Virus record (IMG/VR): IMGVR_UViG_3300042922_001072
Span: 1-21,620 of that record
Length of the DNA: 21,620 nucleotides
Direction: 5' to 3' (one strand)
Origin: a virus
Below the pieces are notes generated by a model. It was given only the letters and a program-made list of their open reading frames with translations. It searched no databases and was not told where the DNA came from. This document shows positions 1 to 8,482 of this stretch, piece after piece. A program made the translations under genes and the position numbers. How positions within the stretch are numbered: position 1 is the first letter of the stretch; the number at the start of each line of letters is the position of its first letter.

Positions 1-14
1 CCCGAGGAGGTCAG

Positions 15-593
15 ATGCCTGAGGCACCCGAGAACACGCCGGACCTCCTGATCACGCCCGCCGAGGTGCAGAACGTCACCAACCGGGCGATGTCCGAAGA
101 CCTCGCCGCCGCGATCGCGCAGTCCGCGACCGACGCCGTCCGCGACTTCTGCGGATGGCGCGTCGCGAAGACCAAGACCGAGACCCTCACCGTCCCGTCG
201 CGCGGATCCGGCCGACTCTTCCTCCCCACCCTTCACGTCACCTCGATCGCCGCCATCAGCGACGGCGACACGATCCTCACCCCGAGCGACTTCGACTGGG
301 GCGAGGAAGGCGTCATCGAACGCATCGGCCGCCGCCGCTGGACTCGCGGACGCCGCTCCGTGCGGGTCACGCTCACGCACGGCTACGACGCCTGCCCCGG
401 CGGCATCGCGCAGGCCATCGCCGCCGCCGTCGCCCGCGGCGTCTTCGTCCCCGCCGGCGGCCTCGTCTCCGAGTCGGCCATCGGCCAGACCAACGTCTAC
501 GCGAAGACCGCCGACGGTACGACCGCGGGCGCCATGTTCACACCCGCCGAGCTCGACCGGCTCACACCGCACCGCATCGGGATGAGCCGATGA
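15..593 (+). CDS. Head-tail connector (gp6-like adaptor)
   Basis: 192 residues. Probably the adaptor ring that docks on the portal after packaging and starts the neck. The sequence shows a helical N-terminal half (about residues 14-45, with a FCGW motif near 45-48), then a beta-rich stretch with two short basic segments and a helical C-terminus; this is the usual make-up of HK97 gp6-type connectors. The assignment rests mainly on position: first in the order connector, stopper, gp10-like, tail terminator, major tail protein. A perfect AGGAGG lies at 5-10, five bases before the ATG. The stop overlaps the next ATG by four bases. The capsid gene must lie off the left edge. The exact connector family is inferred from size and synteny. 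Confidence 0.7.
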   Translation: MPEAPENTPDLLITPAEVQNVTNRAMSEDLAAAIAQSATDAVRDFCGWRVAKTKTETLTVPSRGSGRLFLPTLHVTSIAAISDGDTILTPSDFDWGEEGVIERIGRRRWTRGRRSVRVTLTHGYDACPGGIAQAIAAAVARGVFVPAGGLVSESAIGQTNVYAKTADGTTAGAMFTPAELDRLTPHRIGMSR

Positions 594-913
594 CCGGCCT
601 GCCCTCTTACTTCACGACCGAGACCGTGAAGGTCAGCGTCCTCAAACGCGGCGGCGGCATGGGCGGTCGACACCTCGCGCCCCACGACGTCACCGCCGCG
701 GTCCAGGACGAGCAGCAGACGATCCTCGACGCCGAAGGATCGGAGGTCGTCTCCAACACGCAGGTGCACGTCGCGTTCGACGAGGACATCCCGATGGGAT
801 CCCTCGTCACCGTCTGGCCGGGCCTGCCAGGCGAACGGTCCGGAGCGGTGAAGAAGATCGGCCGGTTTCGGCACGAACGGCTCCCATCGTTCCAGACCCT
901 GTTCCTCGTGTAG
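590..913 (+). CDS. Head-tail stopper protein
   Basis: 107 residues starting at an ATG inside an ATGA overlap with the connector gene. It is rich in predicted beta strands with basic residues between them (a VKVSVLKRGGG segment near residues 13-23, and a hydrophobic VTVWPGLPG segment), typical of the small beta-barrel proteins that close the neck channel below the connector. Size and place, second after the adaptor and before the gp10-like gene, fit a head closure or stopper protein. A longer reading frame runs in from upstream, but the overlap start is preferred because the upstream part is a shadow of the connector gene. No catalytic motif is visible. Confidence 0.6.
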   Translation: MTGLPSYFTTETVKVSVLKRGGGMGGRHLAPHDVTAAVQDEQQTILDAEGSEVVSNTQVHVAFDEDIPMGSLVTVWPGLPGERSGAVKKIGRFRHERLPSFQTLFLV

Positions 914-924
914 GAGGTCGCACC

Positions 925-1242
925 GTGGCGAAGTTCTACCCGCTCATGACGCAGCTCGAGAAGTCCATCCAGGCAGGGCTCCGCGAGGGCGGCCGCGCCG
1001 TGATCAAGAGGTCCCGCGAGCTCTCGCCCGAGCTGACCGGTGGGCTGAAGGACGAAGGCGCGGTGGTCGTCGACGACCTCACCCTGCAACTCAGCTACTC
1101 GTCGCTCAAGGCGCGCCTGAATCACGAGGACCTCGACTACGAGCACGACGACGGCCAGCCGAAGTTCCTCGAGACGGCCGTCGCCGAGGTCGACATCGGG
1201 CCGATCCTCGCCGCCAGGAACCGGAGGGACCTCGGTGGATGA
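925..1242 (+). CDS. HK97 gp10-like neck/tail protein
   Basis: 105 residues starting at GTG, with AGGAGG at 912-917 seven bases upstream; no ATG nearby fits as well. A mainly helical N-terminus (residues 1-38, with Lys/Arg/Glu alternation and the phrase SRELSPELTGGLKD) is followed by short strands. Phage gp10-like and minor-capsid-type neck proteins have this pattern, in which an amphipathic helix precedes an S-P-x-x-T-G-x-L-x-x motif. I see that motif at about residues 33-42 and take it as the main support. The last eight bases overlap the next gene. The probable role is at the head-tail joint. Confidence 0.6.
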   Translation: MAKFYPLMTQLEKSIQAGLREGGRAVIKRSRELSPELTGGLKDEGAVVVDDLTLQLSYSSLKARLNHEDLDYEHDDGQPKFLETAVAEVDIGPILAARNRRDLGG

Positions 1243-1657
1243 CCGCGCCCTGACCATCTGGATCTGCGAGCAGCTCGGCCACCTCGAGGGCTGGGAATGG
1301 TCCGAGGACGTCGACACCGAGTACGGCGTCGACAGCGTCGGCGTCAGCTACGGCCGCATCGCCGCGACACCCGACCGCGGTGTCGGCGTCCGCATCTACG
1401 GCGGATCTGACGACGACGTCGCCGGAACGAAGAGCCGCCGCGTGCAGCTCCGCAGCCGCGGCGCTCGAAACGACCCGAGTAGTGCCGACGACATCGCCGA
1501 CACCGCTTACGACCACCTCCATCTGCTGCTGCGCGAAGGCGTGATCAGCGAGGTCACCCGCACGTCCTTCTCCCCGTCCGCCAGTGATGGCAACCAGCGC
1601 GAAGAGCGCACCGACAACTACCTGATCATCTTCGACAACCCGGAGGCTTCATCATGA
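1235..1657 (+). CDS. Tail terminator protein
   Basis: 140 residues starting at GTG inside the previous gene's end (eight-base overlap). It begins with a helix (ALTIWICEQLGHL), continues through beta strands, has a helix near IADTAYDHLHLLL, and ends with a strand containing YLIIFDNP. This alpha-beta layout and size are those of tail terminators and minor capsid proteins placed just before the major tail protein. Such a protein caps the tail tube after it reaches tape-measure length and joins it to the head. The family is inferred from layout and position; no diagnostic residue is known to me. The stop overlaps the next ATG by four bases. Confidence 0.6.
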   Translation: MDDRALTIWICEQLGHLEGWEWSEDVDTEYGVDSVGVSYGRIAATPDRGVGVRIYGGSDDDVAGTKSRRVQLRSRGARNDPSSADDIADTAYDHLHLLLREGVISEVTRTSFSPSASDGNQREERTDNYLIIFDNPEASS

Positions 1658-2448
1658 ATCGCGTTCCCCTTCCCGCCGGCACCGTGCGGGGCAAGTCCTA
1701 CGAGTACGGCGTCCGCGTCAACGTCGCCGACCGCGACGAGCCGAAGAACTTCATCGACGTGCGCCGCCTGTTCGGCTACTCGCCGACGTTCACCCCGGCC
1801 ACAAGCGACGCGCGCACCTACGACGACGCCGGCGCCCAGAACAACAGCGTCGACGCGTGGTCGTTCGCGCTCGGGTTCTCGACCTTCGTGAACCGCTCCC
1901 GCGAGACCGGCGAGTACCTCGAGGAGATCGAGGCGCTGCGCCAGCGCACCCTGCCGACGTCGATCGACACCGACGCGGAGATCGAGATCCAGTTCTTCCA
2001 CAAGCCCACGAAGGGCGCGCCGAACCTCACCGACGCAGGCCAGGGCTTCGCGACCGTCTCCTACCAGCGCGGACAGACCGGCGCCGACGGGCAGAACGAG
2101 ACCTGGAACTGGACGCTCACGGGCGTCGGCGCGTACACGCCGATCGAGAACCCGTTCGAGGGCTGGGCGGACGAGGCGCCGCTCGTGTCCACCGTCGAGC
2201 CGGCGACCGGCCCGGCCGACGAGCTCGTGACGCTGCGCGGCACCGGCTTCAAGGACGCATCCGGCACGGTCCTCGTCACCGCCCCCGACGGCGTGAAGTT
2301 CGGCACTGTCAACGCCGGCGACTACACCGTCGTCAACGCGACCACCATCGTCGCGACGGTGCCCGCGGGCGCGGCCGGATCCGCGCCGATCACCGTGAAG
2401 TCGGCGAACGGCACCTCCGAAGCCCGCGCCTTCGCCCGGACCGCCTGA
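1654..2448 (+). CDS. Major tail protein with C-terminal Ig-like (IPT/TIG) domain
   Basis: 264 residues. The first part, about 1-170, is the tube-forming domain, with alternating strands and a central helix (TGEYLEEIEALRQR) as in many siphovirus major tail proteins. Residues about 176-262 form a separate beta domain that opens with a P-ATGPADELVTLRGTGF pattern and ends in PITVKSANGTSEA. That is the signature of IPT/TIG immunoglobulin-like folds: a P-x-x-G start, then G-T/S-G-F, then a strand with V-V-N-A-T. Such domains decorate the outside of phage tail tubes and may bind carbohydrate. A GGAG lies about ten bases before the ATG, which overlaps the previous stop. The two tail-chaperone frames follow directly, as expected. 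The tube call rests on position plus the domain pattern. Confidence 0.8.
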   Translation: MNRVPLPAGTVRGKSYEYGVRVNVADRDEPKNFIDVRRLFGYSPTFTPATSDARTYDDAGAQNNSVDAWSFALGFSTFVNRSRETGEYLEEIEALRQRTLPTSIDTDAEIEIQFFHKPTKGAPNLTDAGQGFATVSYQRGQTGADGQNETWNWTLTGVGAYTPIENPFEGWADEAPLVSTVEPATGPADELVTLRGTGFKDASGTVLVTAPDGVKFGTVNAGDYTVVNATTIVATVPAGAAGSAPITVKSANGTSEARAFARTA

Positions 2449-2450
2449 CC

Positions 2451-2897
2451 GTGGGCGCGGTCGACTTCTCGGAGTGGGTCGCGCCTGATCTCGTGCTCAC
2501 GCTGGGGGAGCGGACCTACAAGGTCCCGCCCCCCAGCGTCGAGCAGGCGAAGAAGATCATCGCGGCCGCCGTGCGCGGCGAGGTGAACCTGCGCATCGTC
2601 AAGGGCGAGATCCCGGCGGAGATCCAGGCAGTCCTCGACACCTTCGGCCCGATCGAGCGACCCGGACTCGGGCCGGTCGCCGACCAGCTCGTTGCCGACG
2701 GCATCCCCGTCGAGACGATCGACCGGATGGACTACTACGCCGTCTTCTACTGGGCGCGCGGCAAGGAGTACGCCGACGCGCTCGCCCTCACCCTCTGGGC
2801 GCCGCGCGCGGCCGCCGAGGCAGGTGCACCGGCCCCAAAAGTGCGGACGCGCTCACCTCGGAAGAGTGGGCGCAGTACGGCGTCGGCAAGCCGATAG
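2451..2897 (+). CDS. Tail assembly chaperone, short form (G-like)
   Basis: 148 residues from a GTG two bases after the major tail stop; no ATG is available in frame until much later, so GTG with translational coupling is the likely start. The protein is helical (VEQAKKIIAAAVRGEV, then VADQLVADGIPVETIDRMDYYAVFYWARGKEYA). Tail assembly chaperones of actinophages look like this and always sit between the major tail and tape measure genes. The last 18 residues (Arg/Ser/Thr rich) lie past the slippery site and resemble read-out of a wrong frame, as expected for a short form. The short form coats the tape measure during tail assembly and is absent from the finished virion in lambda-like phages. Confidence 0.75.
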   Translation: MGAVDFSEWVAPDLVLTLGERTYKVPPPSVEQAKKIIAAAVRGEVNLRIVKGEIPAEIQAVLDTFGPIERPGLGPVADQLVADGIPVETIDRMDYYAVFYWARGKEYADALALTLWAPRAAAEAGAPAPKVRTRSPRKSGRSTASASR

Positions 2898-3172
2898 ACC
2901 ACGACGAGAACGGCGTCCCCATCTACGCCGACTACCGGGTGCCGCCCGAGGTGCAGGCCGCGACGACGCCAGCCGCCGCAGTATCGCGCATCGACGGATC
3001 GTGGCTCGCTCTCGTGACGCACTGGCGCCTCGTCGTCGCCGAGCTGAAGGACCGCGGCATCGACATGTACGCGCCGGCGGTACTCGACGGGTCCTGGCTC
3101 AGCGTCCGGTCCTCCATCTTCTCCCTCCTCGACTCGCCCACACGGCTGCGGGAGGTACTCACCCGGAGGTGA
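2451..3172 (+). CDS. Tail assembly chaperone, -1 frameshift form (GT-like)
   Basis: Same start as the short form. The ribosome can slip back one base on CCCAAAA (2834-2840), after which translation continues in the -1 frame from 2840 to the stop at 3170-3172: 130 residues of the zero frame plus 110 more, 240 in all. The new frame has no stop and reads like protein at once (SADALTSEEWAQYGVG, then a proline-rich link and a helical end with WLALVTHWRLVVAELKDRG). It has no start codon of its own near the beginning; the first ATG in that frame is not until 2939. The tape measure ATG follows three bases after the stop, behind a strong GGAGGTGAT. In lambda the longer product bridges tape measure and tail tube; the same job is inferred here. 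Confidence 0.8.
2834..2873 (+). promoter_or_regulatory. Programmed -1 ribosomal frameshift signal
   Basis: The heptamer CCCAAAA at 2834-2840 is in the X-XXY-YYZ phase of the upstream frame (codons CCA AAA). Eight bases later a hairpin can form: GCGCTCAC at 2849-2856 pairs with GTGGGCGC at 2866-2873 (eight pairs, one a G-U wobble) around a nine-base loop. Slippery site, spacing and stem match the textbook arrangement. It joins the two halves of the tail chaperone gene. Confidence 0.85.
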
Positions 3173-3175
3173 TCG

Positions 3176-6037
3176 ATGTCCGGTGCACTCCGCGCAGCAG
3201 AACTCGAGGTGCTGTACACCGCCAACACGGCGGGCGTGGAGAAGGCCGAAAAGTCGGTCAAGGACTCCGCTCAGCGGATCGAGTCCAAGCCGATCACGCA
3301 GAAGGTCGACGCCGACGCCAGCGACGCGCTCGCCGGGATGGATCGGGTCGAGGCGGAGGCGAAGAAACTCGTCTCCGAGCGCGCCGTCCTCAAGGTCGAC
3401 GCCGACATCGAGCGCACCGAGAAAAGCCTGCAGCGCGCCAAGGACAAGGTCGAAGACCTCGCCATCCGCGCGGAGGCCGGCTTCGAGGTCACTGCCGAGA
3501 CGAAGCGTGCCGAGACGGCCGTCGCCCGCCTCGCCCAGCAGGCCGAGCGGCTGAAGACGCTGCGTGCGGGCATCGAGATCGACGCGAGCACCGCGAAGGC
3601 CGAATCCGAGCTCGAGCAGCTCGCCGACAAGGCGCAATCCGCCGCCGGCACCGCCGGCGAAAAGGGCGGCGCGTCGTTCGTCCGCTCGCTCGACGGAGCG
3701 ACCCGTGGCGCCGGGCAGAAGGTCGGCGACGTCGTCGGCGGCGACATCGAGGGATCCCTGATCGCCGCGCTGACCGCCATCCCCGTCGCCGGAGGCATCA
3801 TCCTCGGCGGCGTCGCCATCGGCAAGACCATCGTGGGCGCGATCCAGGACGGGCTGCAGCAGGAGGTCGGATTCGACCGCCTCGAGGCGCTCACCGGCAT
3901 CAACACCGCCGACGCGCTGCGCATCGGTCGCGCCGCTGGTGAGGCCTACGCGAACGTCTTCGGCGACTCCGTCGAATCGAACCTCGACACCGCCCGCCTC
4001 GCGCTGCAGTTCAATATCCTGGACGCCGACAGCACGAACGCCGAAGCGAAGCGGACCATCGAAGGTCTCGCGGGCATCGCCGACGTCATGCGCGACGAAG
4101 TCCAGCCCGTCGCGACCACCACGACCACGCTCCTGAAGACCGGCCTCGCCCGGTCCGCGCAGGAAGCGTTCGACCTGATCGCGGCGGGAGAGCGCGAAGG
4201 CGCGAACCGGGCCGGCGACCTCCTCGACACGCTCACGGAGTACCCGGCCCTGTTCCAGCGGCTCGGGCTCACGGGACCCGAGTCGCTCGGGCTGATCAAT
4301 CAGGCGCTGGAGGGCGGCGCGCGGAACAGCGATCTCGCGGCGGATGCGCTGAAGGAATTCCAGATCCGCGCGACGGACGCGTCTGAGACCTCCGCGGAGG
4401 GGTTCCGGACCCTCGGGCTCGACGCCGAAGACATGACGGCGAAGATCGCTGCCGGCGGCGCGACCGCCCGCGACGGCCTCGACCTCGTCCTCGACCGCCT
4501 CCGCGAGACGGAGGACCCGGTACTGCGGAACGCTGCCGCCGTTGCGCTGTTCGGAACTCAGGCCGAGGACCTCGGAAACGCTCTGTTCGAGATGGACCTG
4601 TCGAACGCCGTCGACCAGCTCGGACAGGTCGAAGGCGCCGCGCAGCGGATGTTCGACACCATCGCGGACAACGACGCGACGAAGATCGAGCAGGCCGGCC
4701 GCAACATCGAAGTCGCGATGGACGGCATCAAGGGTGCATTGGCCGCGGGGTTCTCCGAGCCGCTCGCGGACGCCGCCGACTTTATCTCCCGCAACCGCGG
4801 ACCGGTCCTGCAGTTCTTCCTCGACCTCGCGAACGGTGCCCTCGACTTCGGCGACTCGCTCATCGAGGGAACCGCGGCAGGCACGGAGGCGCTCGGCGAG
4901 TTCGCTGCCGGGCCGCTCGCGGACTTCGTCTACTCGATGGCCGACATCCTCGGCAAGCTGCCGTGGCCGTTCAACCAGGACACGAGCGGGCTGAAGGCTG
5001 CGGCCGAGGAGATGCGCGGCTTCGACGACGTCACGCAGGTCACCGCGGACACGATCCGCGAGCTCGGGAACGGCGCCATCGACGAGGCGCGCCAGAAGCT
5101 GAACGAGTTCGGCGAAGGCGCGGTCGCGATGGGGTACCTGAACGACGCGTCCCTGAGACTCGGCGACGCGATCGCCGAGGTTGGCGCGAACGCGGACGGC
5201 ACGAAGGCGTCGCTCGAAGGCATCGACTTCGCCAACCTGTCGGCCTCCGACTCCGGCCGCCAACTCGAGGAGCAGGTGCGCGGTGCTGTCGCCGCGCTGG
5301 GCGATCAGATCACCGCGGCGGATCTGGCCGGCGAAAGCCAGGGGCAGCTCCGCGAGCGGTACATGGCCGGGCGCGACGCTCTCATCTTGCAGATGGAGCA
5401 GATGGGCCTCACGAAGGATCAGGCGCAGCAGCTCATCGACACCGTGCTGCAGACGCCGGCGTCGGCGACGACGACGTTCGGATCGAACGCGACCGACGAG
5501 CAGGGCAAGGTGCAGTCCCTCGCGGACCGGATCGTCACTCTCCCCGACGGCAGCGTCGTGATCCAGGCGGACACCTCCTCGGCGTACGAGAAGCTCATGA
5601 ACCTGCAGGCGCTGCTGCGCGAAGTGACGGGGGACAAGCGCCTACGCGTGTCCACGGGGCAGGGCGGGCAAGGCGGACTCGTCCTCGGCAACGGCGGCGT
5701 CATCGAGTACATGGCGAGCGGCGGCATTCCCGGCCTCACGCCGATGGAGTCGGTCGCGCAGGTCGTGCCCGCCTCCACCTGGCGGGTTGTGGGGGACCGG
5801 TCCGACGTGCCGGAGTCGTTCATCCCGCACGACAACTCGCCGCGGTCCTGGGCGATCCTCCTCGAGACGATGCGCCAGTTCGGCATCGGCGGGCAGATCG
5901 CGTCGGCATCGCAGGGCGGGCGTGAGAGCGCAGGAGGCGGTGTGTCCATCACGCAGTACAACAGCTTCCTGCAGCTCGACGAGCGCCTGCAAGCTCTCGC
6001 CCTCGGGCAGGGGCTGAAGCAGGTGATGTCCTCGTGA
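3176..6037 (+). CDS. Tail tape measure protein
   Basis: 953 residues, the longest gene here, in the fixed place after the chaperone pair. The N-terminal part holds four units of about 30 residues, each opening with a short strand and an acidic turn (VDADAS 44, VDADIE 74, VTAETK 105, IDASTA 135) followed by a coiled-coil helix. A hydrophobic segment (about 193-225, rich in Gly, Ala, Ile) could cross a membrane, as in other tape measures that help DNA entry. The middle is helical with many Ala and Glu. Near the C-terminus are glycine-rich turns (GNGGVIEYMASGGI) and a WRVVGDR...PESFIPHD stretch common to actinophage tape measures. By the known rule of roughly 1.5 angstrom per residue the tail would be around 140 nm. 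The ATG has GGAGGTGAT upstream. Confidence 0.93.
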   Translation: MSGALRAAELEVLYTANTAGVEKAEKSVKDSAQRIESKPITQKVDADASDALAGMDRVEAEAKKLVSERAVLKVDADIERTEKSLQRAKDKVEDLAIRAEAGFEVTAETKRAETAVARLAQQAERLKTLRAGIEIDASTAKAESELEQLADKAQSAAGTAGEKGGASFVRSLDGATRGAGQKVGDVVGGDIEGSLIAALTAIPVAGGIILGGVAIGKTIVGAIQDGLQQEVGFDRLEALTGINTADALRIGRAAGEAYANVFGDSVESNLDTARLALQFNILDADSTNAEAKRTIEGLAGIADVMRDEVQPVATTTTTLLKTGLARSAQEAFDLIAAGEREGANRAGDLLDTLTEYPALFQRLGLTGPESLGLINQALEGGARNSDLAADALKEFQIRATDASETSAEGFRTLGLDAEDMTAKIAAGGATARDGLDLVLDRLRETEDPVLRNAAAVALFGTQAEDLGNALFEMDLSNAVDQLGQVEGAAQRMFDTIADNDATKIEQAGRNIEVAMDGIKGALAAGFSEPLADAADFISRNRGPVLQFFLDLANGALDFGDSLIEGTAAGTEALGEFAAGPLADFVYSMADILGKLPWPFNQDTSGLKAAAEEMRGFDDVTQVTADTIRELGNGAIDEARQKLNEFGEGAVAMGYLNDASLRLGDAIAEVGANADGTKASLEGIDFANLSASDSGRQLEEQVRGAVAALGDQITAADLAGESQGQLRERYMAGRDALILQMEQMGLTKDQAQQLIDTVLQTPASATTTFGSNATDEQGKVQSLADRIVTLPDGSVVIQADTSSAYEKLMNLQALLREVTGDKRLRVSTGQGGQGGLVLGNGGVIEYMASGGIPGLTPMESVAQVVPASTWRVVGDRSDVPESFIPHDNSPRSWAILLETMRQFGIGGQIASASQGGRESAGGGVSITQYNSFLQLDERLQALALGQGLKQVMSS

Positions 6038-6864
6038 CGCGCACTCTGCTCCACCTCGAGCACCTGACGTTCAGTGATCAGAGCATCCGCGGATGGTCGT
6101 TTCGCGAACTCACCGGATGGTGGGGTGGGACGGGCAACAAGCTGGTCGAGGCTGACCGTCCGCAAGGGATCGGGTCGTTTCAGCGGACTCGTGCTCTGCG
6201 TCGATCACGGGTGATGACGTTCCGTGCCCGCTTCCGGGGCGCGGACTCGGCAGAGGTAGAGCGCGCGTACGACGAGCTGTCGGCGGTCGGTGCAGAGGGA
6301 CCCGTGCGGATGGCGGTCACAACCGACGCGGGCACTATGTGGCGGACGGTCATCGTCGAGGACTCGGACGCGTCCAACACGCACAATCGGCGCCTTGGAT
6401 GGCAGGACGTGACGCTGACGGCTGACGACCCTCGCCGTTACGCCGATGCCGAGTGGGCCTCCGTCGGGCTTCCGGCTCCCGGGCAGGGCGAGGTGTGGCC
6501 GGAGGTCTCGCCGACGGTATGGCCCGGTGGTGGCTCCACCGGGCGCGTGACGCTCGCGAACGACGGCCGCGCCCCGTCTCCGTCGCTGTTCGTGCTGACG
6601 GGCGGGTTCTCGTCCGCGCTGATCACCTGCGTCGAGACGGGCGACCGTGTCGGCTTCGCGCGTCCTGTCCCTTCAGGGTCGTCGGTCACCATCGATGCCC
6701 GCACTCGCCGGGCCGAGATGAACGGGCAGGACGTGTCCCGGTGGCTCCGGTTCCGTGAGTGGACCGAGGTCCCGGGCCAGCAGTCCCGGACGTTTCAGTT
6801 CAACGCGACCGACCCTGTCGGTTTGCCGGAGATGGCGGGGAAGGCGGATCACGCATGGTGGTGA
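6034..6864 (+). CDS. Distal tail protein (Dit-like, siphovirus tail component)
   Basis: 276 residues from a GTG that overlaps the tape measure stop by four bases (GTGA). The first gene after a tape measure is usually the distal tail protein, the hub that ends the tube and carries the baseplate. The sequence fits: an N-terminal strand region with GWSFRELTGWWGG, then a barrel-like domain with TFRARFRG and AYDELSAVG, the segment DVTLTADDPRRY (a typical end of the Dit N-terminal domain), and a C-terminal beta-sandwich (about 165-276) with VTLANDGRAPSPSLFVLTGG and a WLRFREWTEVPG strand. The D-P-R-x-Y phrase and the renewed start with N-x-G-x-A-P-S-P are, as I recall them, typical of this family. 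Confidence 0.75.
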   Translation: MTRTLLHLEHLTFSDQSIRGWSFRELTGWWGGTGNKLVEADRPQGIGSFQRTRALRRSRVMTFRARFRGADSAEVERAYDELSAVGAEGPVRMAVTTDAGTMWRTVIVEDSDASNTHNRRLGWQDVTLTADDPRRYADAEWASVGLPAPGQGEVWPEVSPTVWPGGGSTGRVTLANDGRAPSPSLFVLTGGFSSALITCVETGDRVGFARPVPSGSSVTIDARTRRAEMNGQDVSRWLRFREWTEVPGQQSRTFQFNATDPVGLPEMAGKADHAWW

Positions 6865-8054
6865 GGTTCTTCCTGTTCGAGACCCGCGGTGGGCAACTGA
6901 TCCGCGAGATCGAGCCGTCGTCGTACGACTGGTCGGAGCGGGTGAACGTCGCCGAGACGGTCAACGTGTCGTTCGTGGACCGCCCCGACGAGTGGCGGAA
7001 CCTGTTCACTCCGTGGAAGCACTCCATCGCCGTCGACGACAACGGCCACCTCCTCGGCGGCCCGATCGTCCCGTCGAGCCTGAACGGCGACGACGTCGTG
7101 CTGCGCGTCACCGCGCGTGGCCTGCGGCACATGGCCTCGCGCTGGTCGATTCTCCCCGTCGAGGCACTCAACACGCCGCTCGCGCCGGACGGCGTGCCGG
7201 ACACGTCGCTCGACGTGGTCATCACCGGAGTAGACCACGGCACGATCGGCAAGCACGCGCTGCAGACCGCGCACGCATGGCCGGGACGCAATGACATCCC
7301 GATCACGTACCACGCGGACCGTCCGGGCACCCGCTCGGAGACGTACACGGCCGTGCGCCGCAAGCGCGTCGAGTCCGCGTTCACCGACCTGTCGAACCAG
7401 GAGCAGGGGCCTGACATTCGTCTGCAACTACGGCGCACTTCCGAGGACACGTTCGGTTGGGAGTATCAGTCCGGCACCGAGGAGCAGCCGCGCCTGCAGG
7501 GTGAGGTCCCGCTCGACTGGGAGCCGCTCGACACGTCTGGTCTCGGCGTCGACCTTGACCCGTCCCGGATGGGTTCGATCGCATGGTCGGACGGCGGCCG
7601 AAGCCTCGACAAGACGCTGATCCGGATGCTGTATGACCCGTTCCTCATCGACCGCGGCTTCCCTCTGCTTGAGCTGGACTCCGACGCGTCCACGTCCACG
7701 ACCGACGAGGCGACGCTCGACTCCTGGAACGTCGAAACGCTCCGCACCGCACGGAACCCGTGGGACTTCTGGTCCTTCCGGGTGTCGACGGAGCAGGCGC
7801 CGCTGCCCCACGAGTACGGGTGCGGGGACCTCGCGACCGTGCACCTCATCCCGCAGATGCAGCACCGCCTCGGGCTTCTGTCCGGTCCCACGCTGCTGTC
7901 CGGGTCGAACGTGCTCAGCGGCGGGGCGTCGTCATCCCCGCTCGTCGGGTTCCTGGAACCGCGGCCGTACACGCGGCGCATCGCCGGCCTGTCGGGCGAC
8001 TCCCGCACCCCGGGCTTCATCCGCATCACGACAGCGGAGGCCTACGATGGCTGA
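6855..8054 (+). CDS. Minor tail / baseplate hub protein (Gp37-like)
   Basis: 399 residues from the ATG at 6855, which overlaps the Dit gene by ten bases and has a GGGGAAGG purine run about ten bases upstream. Longer reading of this frame exists upstream but would lie inside the Dit gene. The protein starts with strands (VVRFFLFETRGGQLIREIE) and contains the pattern VNVSFVDRPDEW and GLRHMASRW, seen in actinophage proteins placed second after the tape measure (Gp37/Gp18-like minor tail proteins, virus ReqiPepy6 type). Role inferred from position: hub at the tail tip that may guide the tape measure and hold fibres. No peptidase or glycosidase motif was seen. The end overlaps the next gene by eight bases. 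Confidence 0.65.
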   Translation: MVVRFFLFETRGGQLIREIEPSSYDWSERVNVAETVNVSFVDRPDEWRNLFTPWKHSIAVDDNGHLLGGPIVPSSLNGDDVVLRVTARGLRHMASRWSILPVEALNTPLAPDGVPDTSLDVVITGVDHGTIGKHALQTAHAWPGRNDIPITYHADRPGTRSETYTAVRRKRVESAFTDLSNQEQGPDIRLQLRRTSEDTFGWEYQSGTEEQPRLQGEVPLDWEPLDTSGLGVDLDPSRMGSIAWSDGGRSLDKTLIRMLYDPFLIDRGFPLLELDSDASTSTTDEATLDSWNVETLRTARNPWDFWSFRVSTEQAPLPHEYGCGDLATVHLIPQMQHRLGLLSGPTLLSGSNVLSGGASSSPLVGFLEPRPYTRRIAGLSGDSRTPGFIRITTAEAYDG

Positions 8055-8472
8055 CCCTTCGCCGCGGGCAGACGATGTGCTCCAGATCATCCGCGACGAG
8101 TTCGATCGGATTCGTCAGCAAATCCGCGACGCCGCAACGCCATCCGGCACGCAACTGTTCAACGCGGTCCCGAAGCTGCAGGAACAGATCGACGCTGTCG
8201 AGGAGACGCAAGGCGAGCTCGCCGGGGTGGTCGAGCAACTGAGCGGGCTCGTCGACAACATCGAAGAGACGTTGACCTCGTTCATTCAGAACGACGTAGC
8301 GGCGATCGTCGACGCCGCGATCACGGAACGTCTTGCCGCGCCGTTCATCACGATCGGTGTCGCCGGTGGCACCGTCCGCATCCCCGCGCTGTACACGACC
8401 GACGTCACCATGAGCGGCCGCCCTCGAGCGACCGTGTGGACAGACGACCAGGGCCTCGTCGGCCGCACCTGA
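8047..8472 (+). CDS. Minor tail protein with coiled coil
   Basis: 141 residues; the ATG overlaps the end of the previous gene by eight bases. Residues about 8-85 form long amphipathic helices with heptad-like spacing (VLQIIRDEFDRIRQQIRD, then LQEQIDAVEETQGELAGVVE, then LSGLVDNIEETLTSF), suggesting a trimeric coiled-coil shaft. The last 35 residues are beta-rich (TIGVAGGTVRIPALY ... ATVWTDDQGLVG) and could be an attachment tip. Its place between the hub and the larger fibre-like gene suggests a baseplate connector. I know no named family for it. Confidence 0.5.
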   Translation: MADPSPRADDVLQIIRDEFDRIRQQIRDAATPSGTQLFNAVPKLQEQIDAVEETQGELAGVVEQLSGLVDNIEETLTSFIQNDVAAIVDAAITERLAAPFITIGVAGGTVRIPALYTTDVTMSGRPRATVWTDDQGLVGRT

Positions 8473-8482
8473 GAGGACCAAC

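Noticed and set aside
1-14. End of the upstream gene
   Set aside because: Only 14 bases are visible before the connector ATG; no frame can be assigned.
155-589. Upstream extension of the head stopper frame
   Set aside because: Arg/His/Pro-rich shadow of the connector gene; the ATGA overlap at 590 is the real start.
2747-5263. 838-residue open frame on the minus strand across the chaperone and tape measure genes
   Set aside because: Shadow of the tape measure frame. Its composition is Arg/Gly/Val/Leu-rich as expected from antisense of high-GC coding DNA, and the tape measure call is strong.
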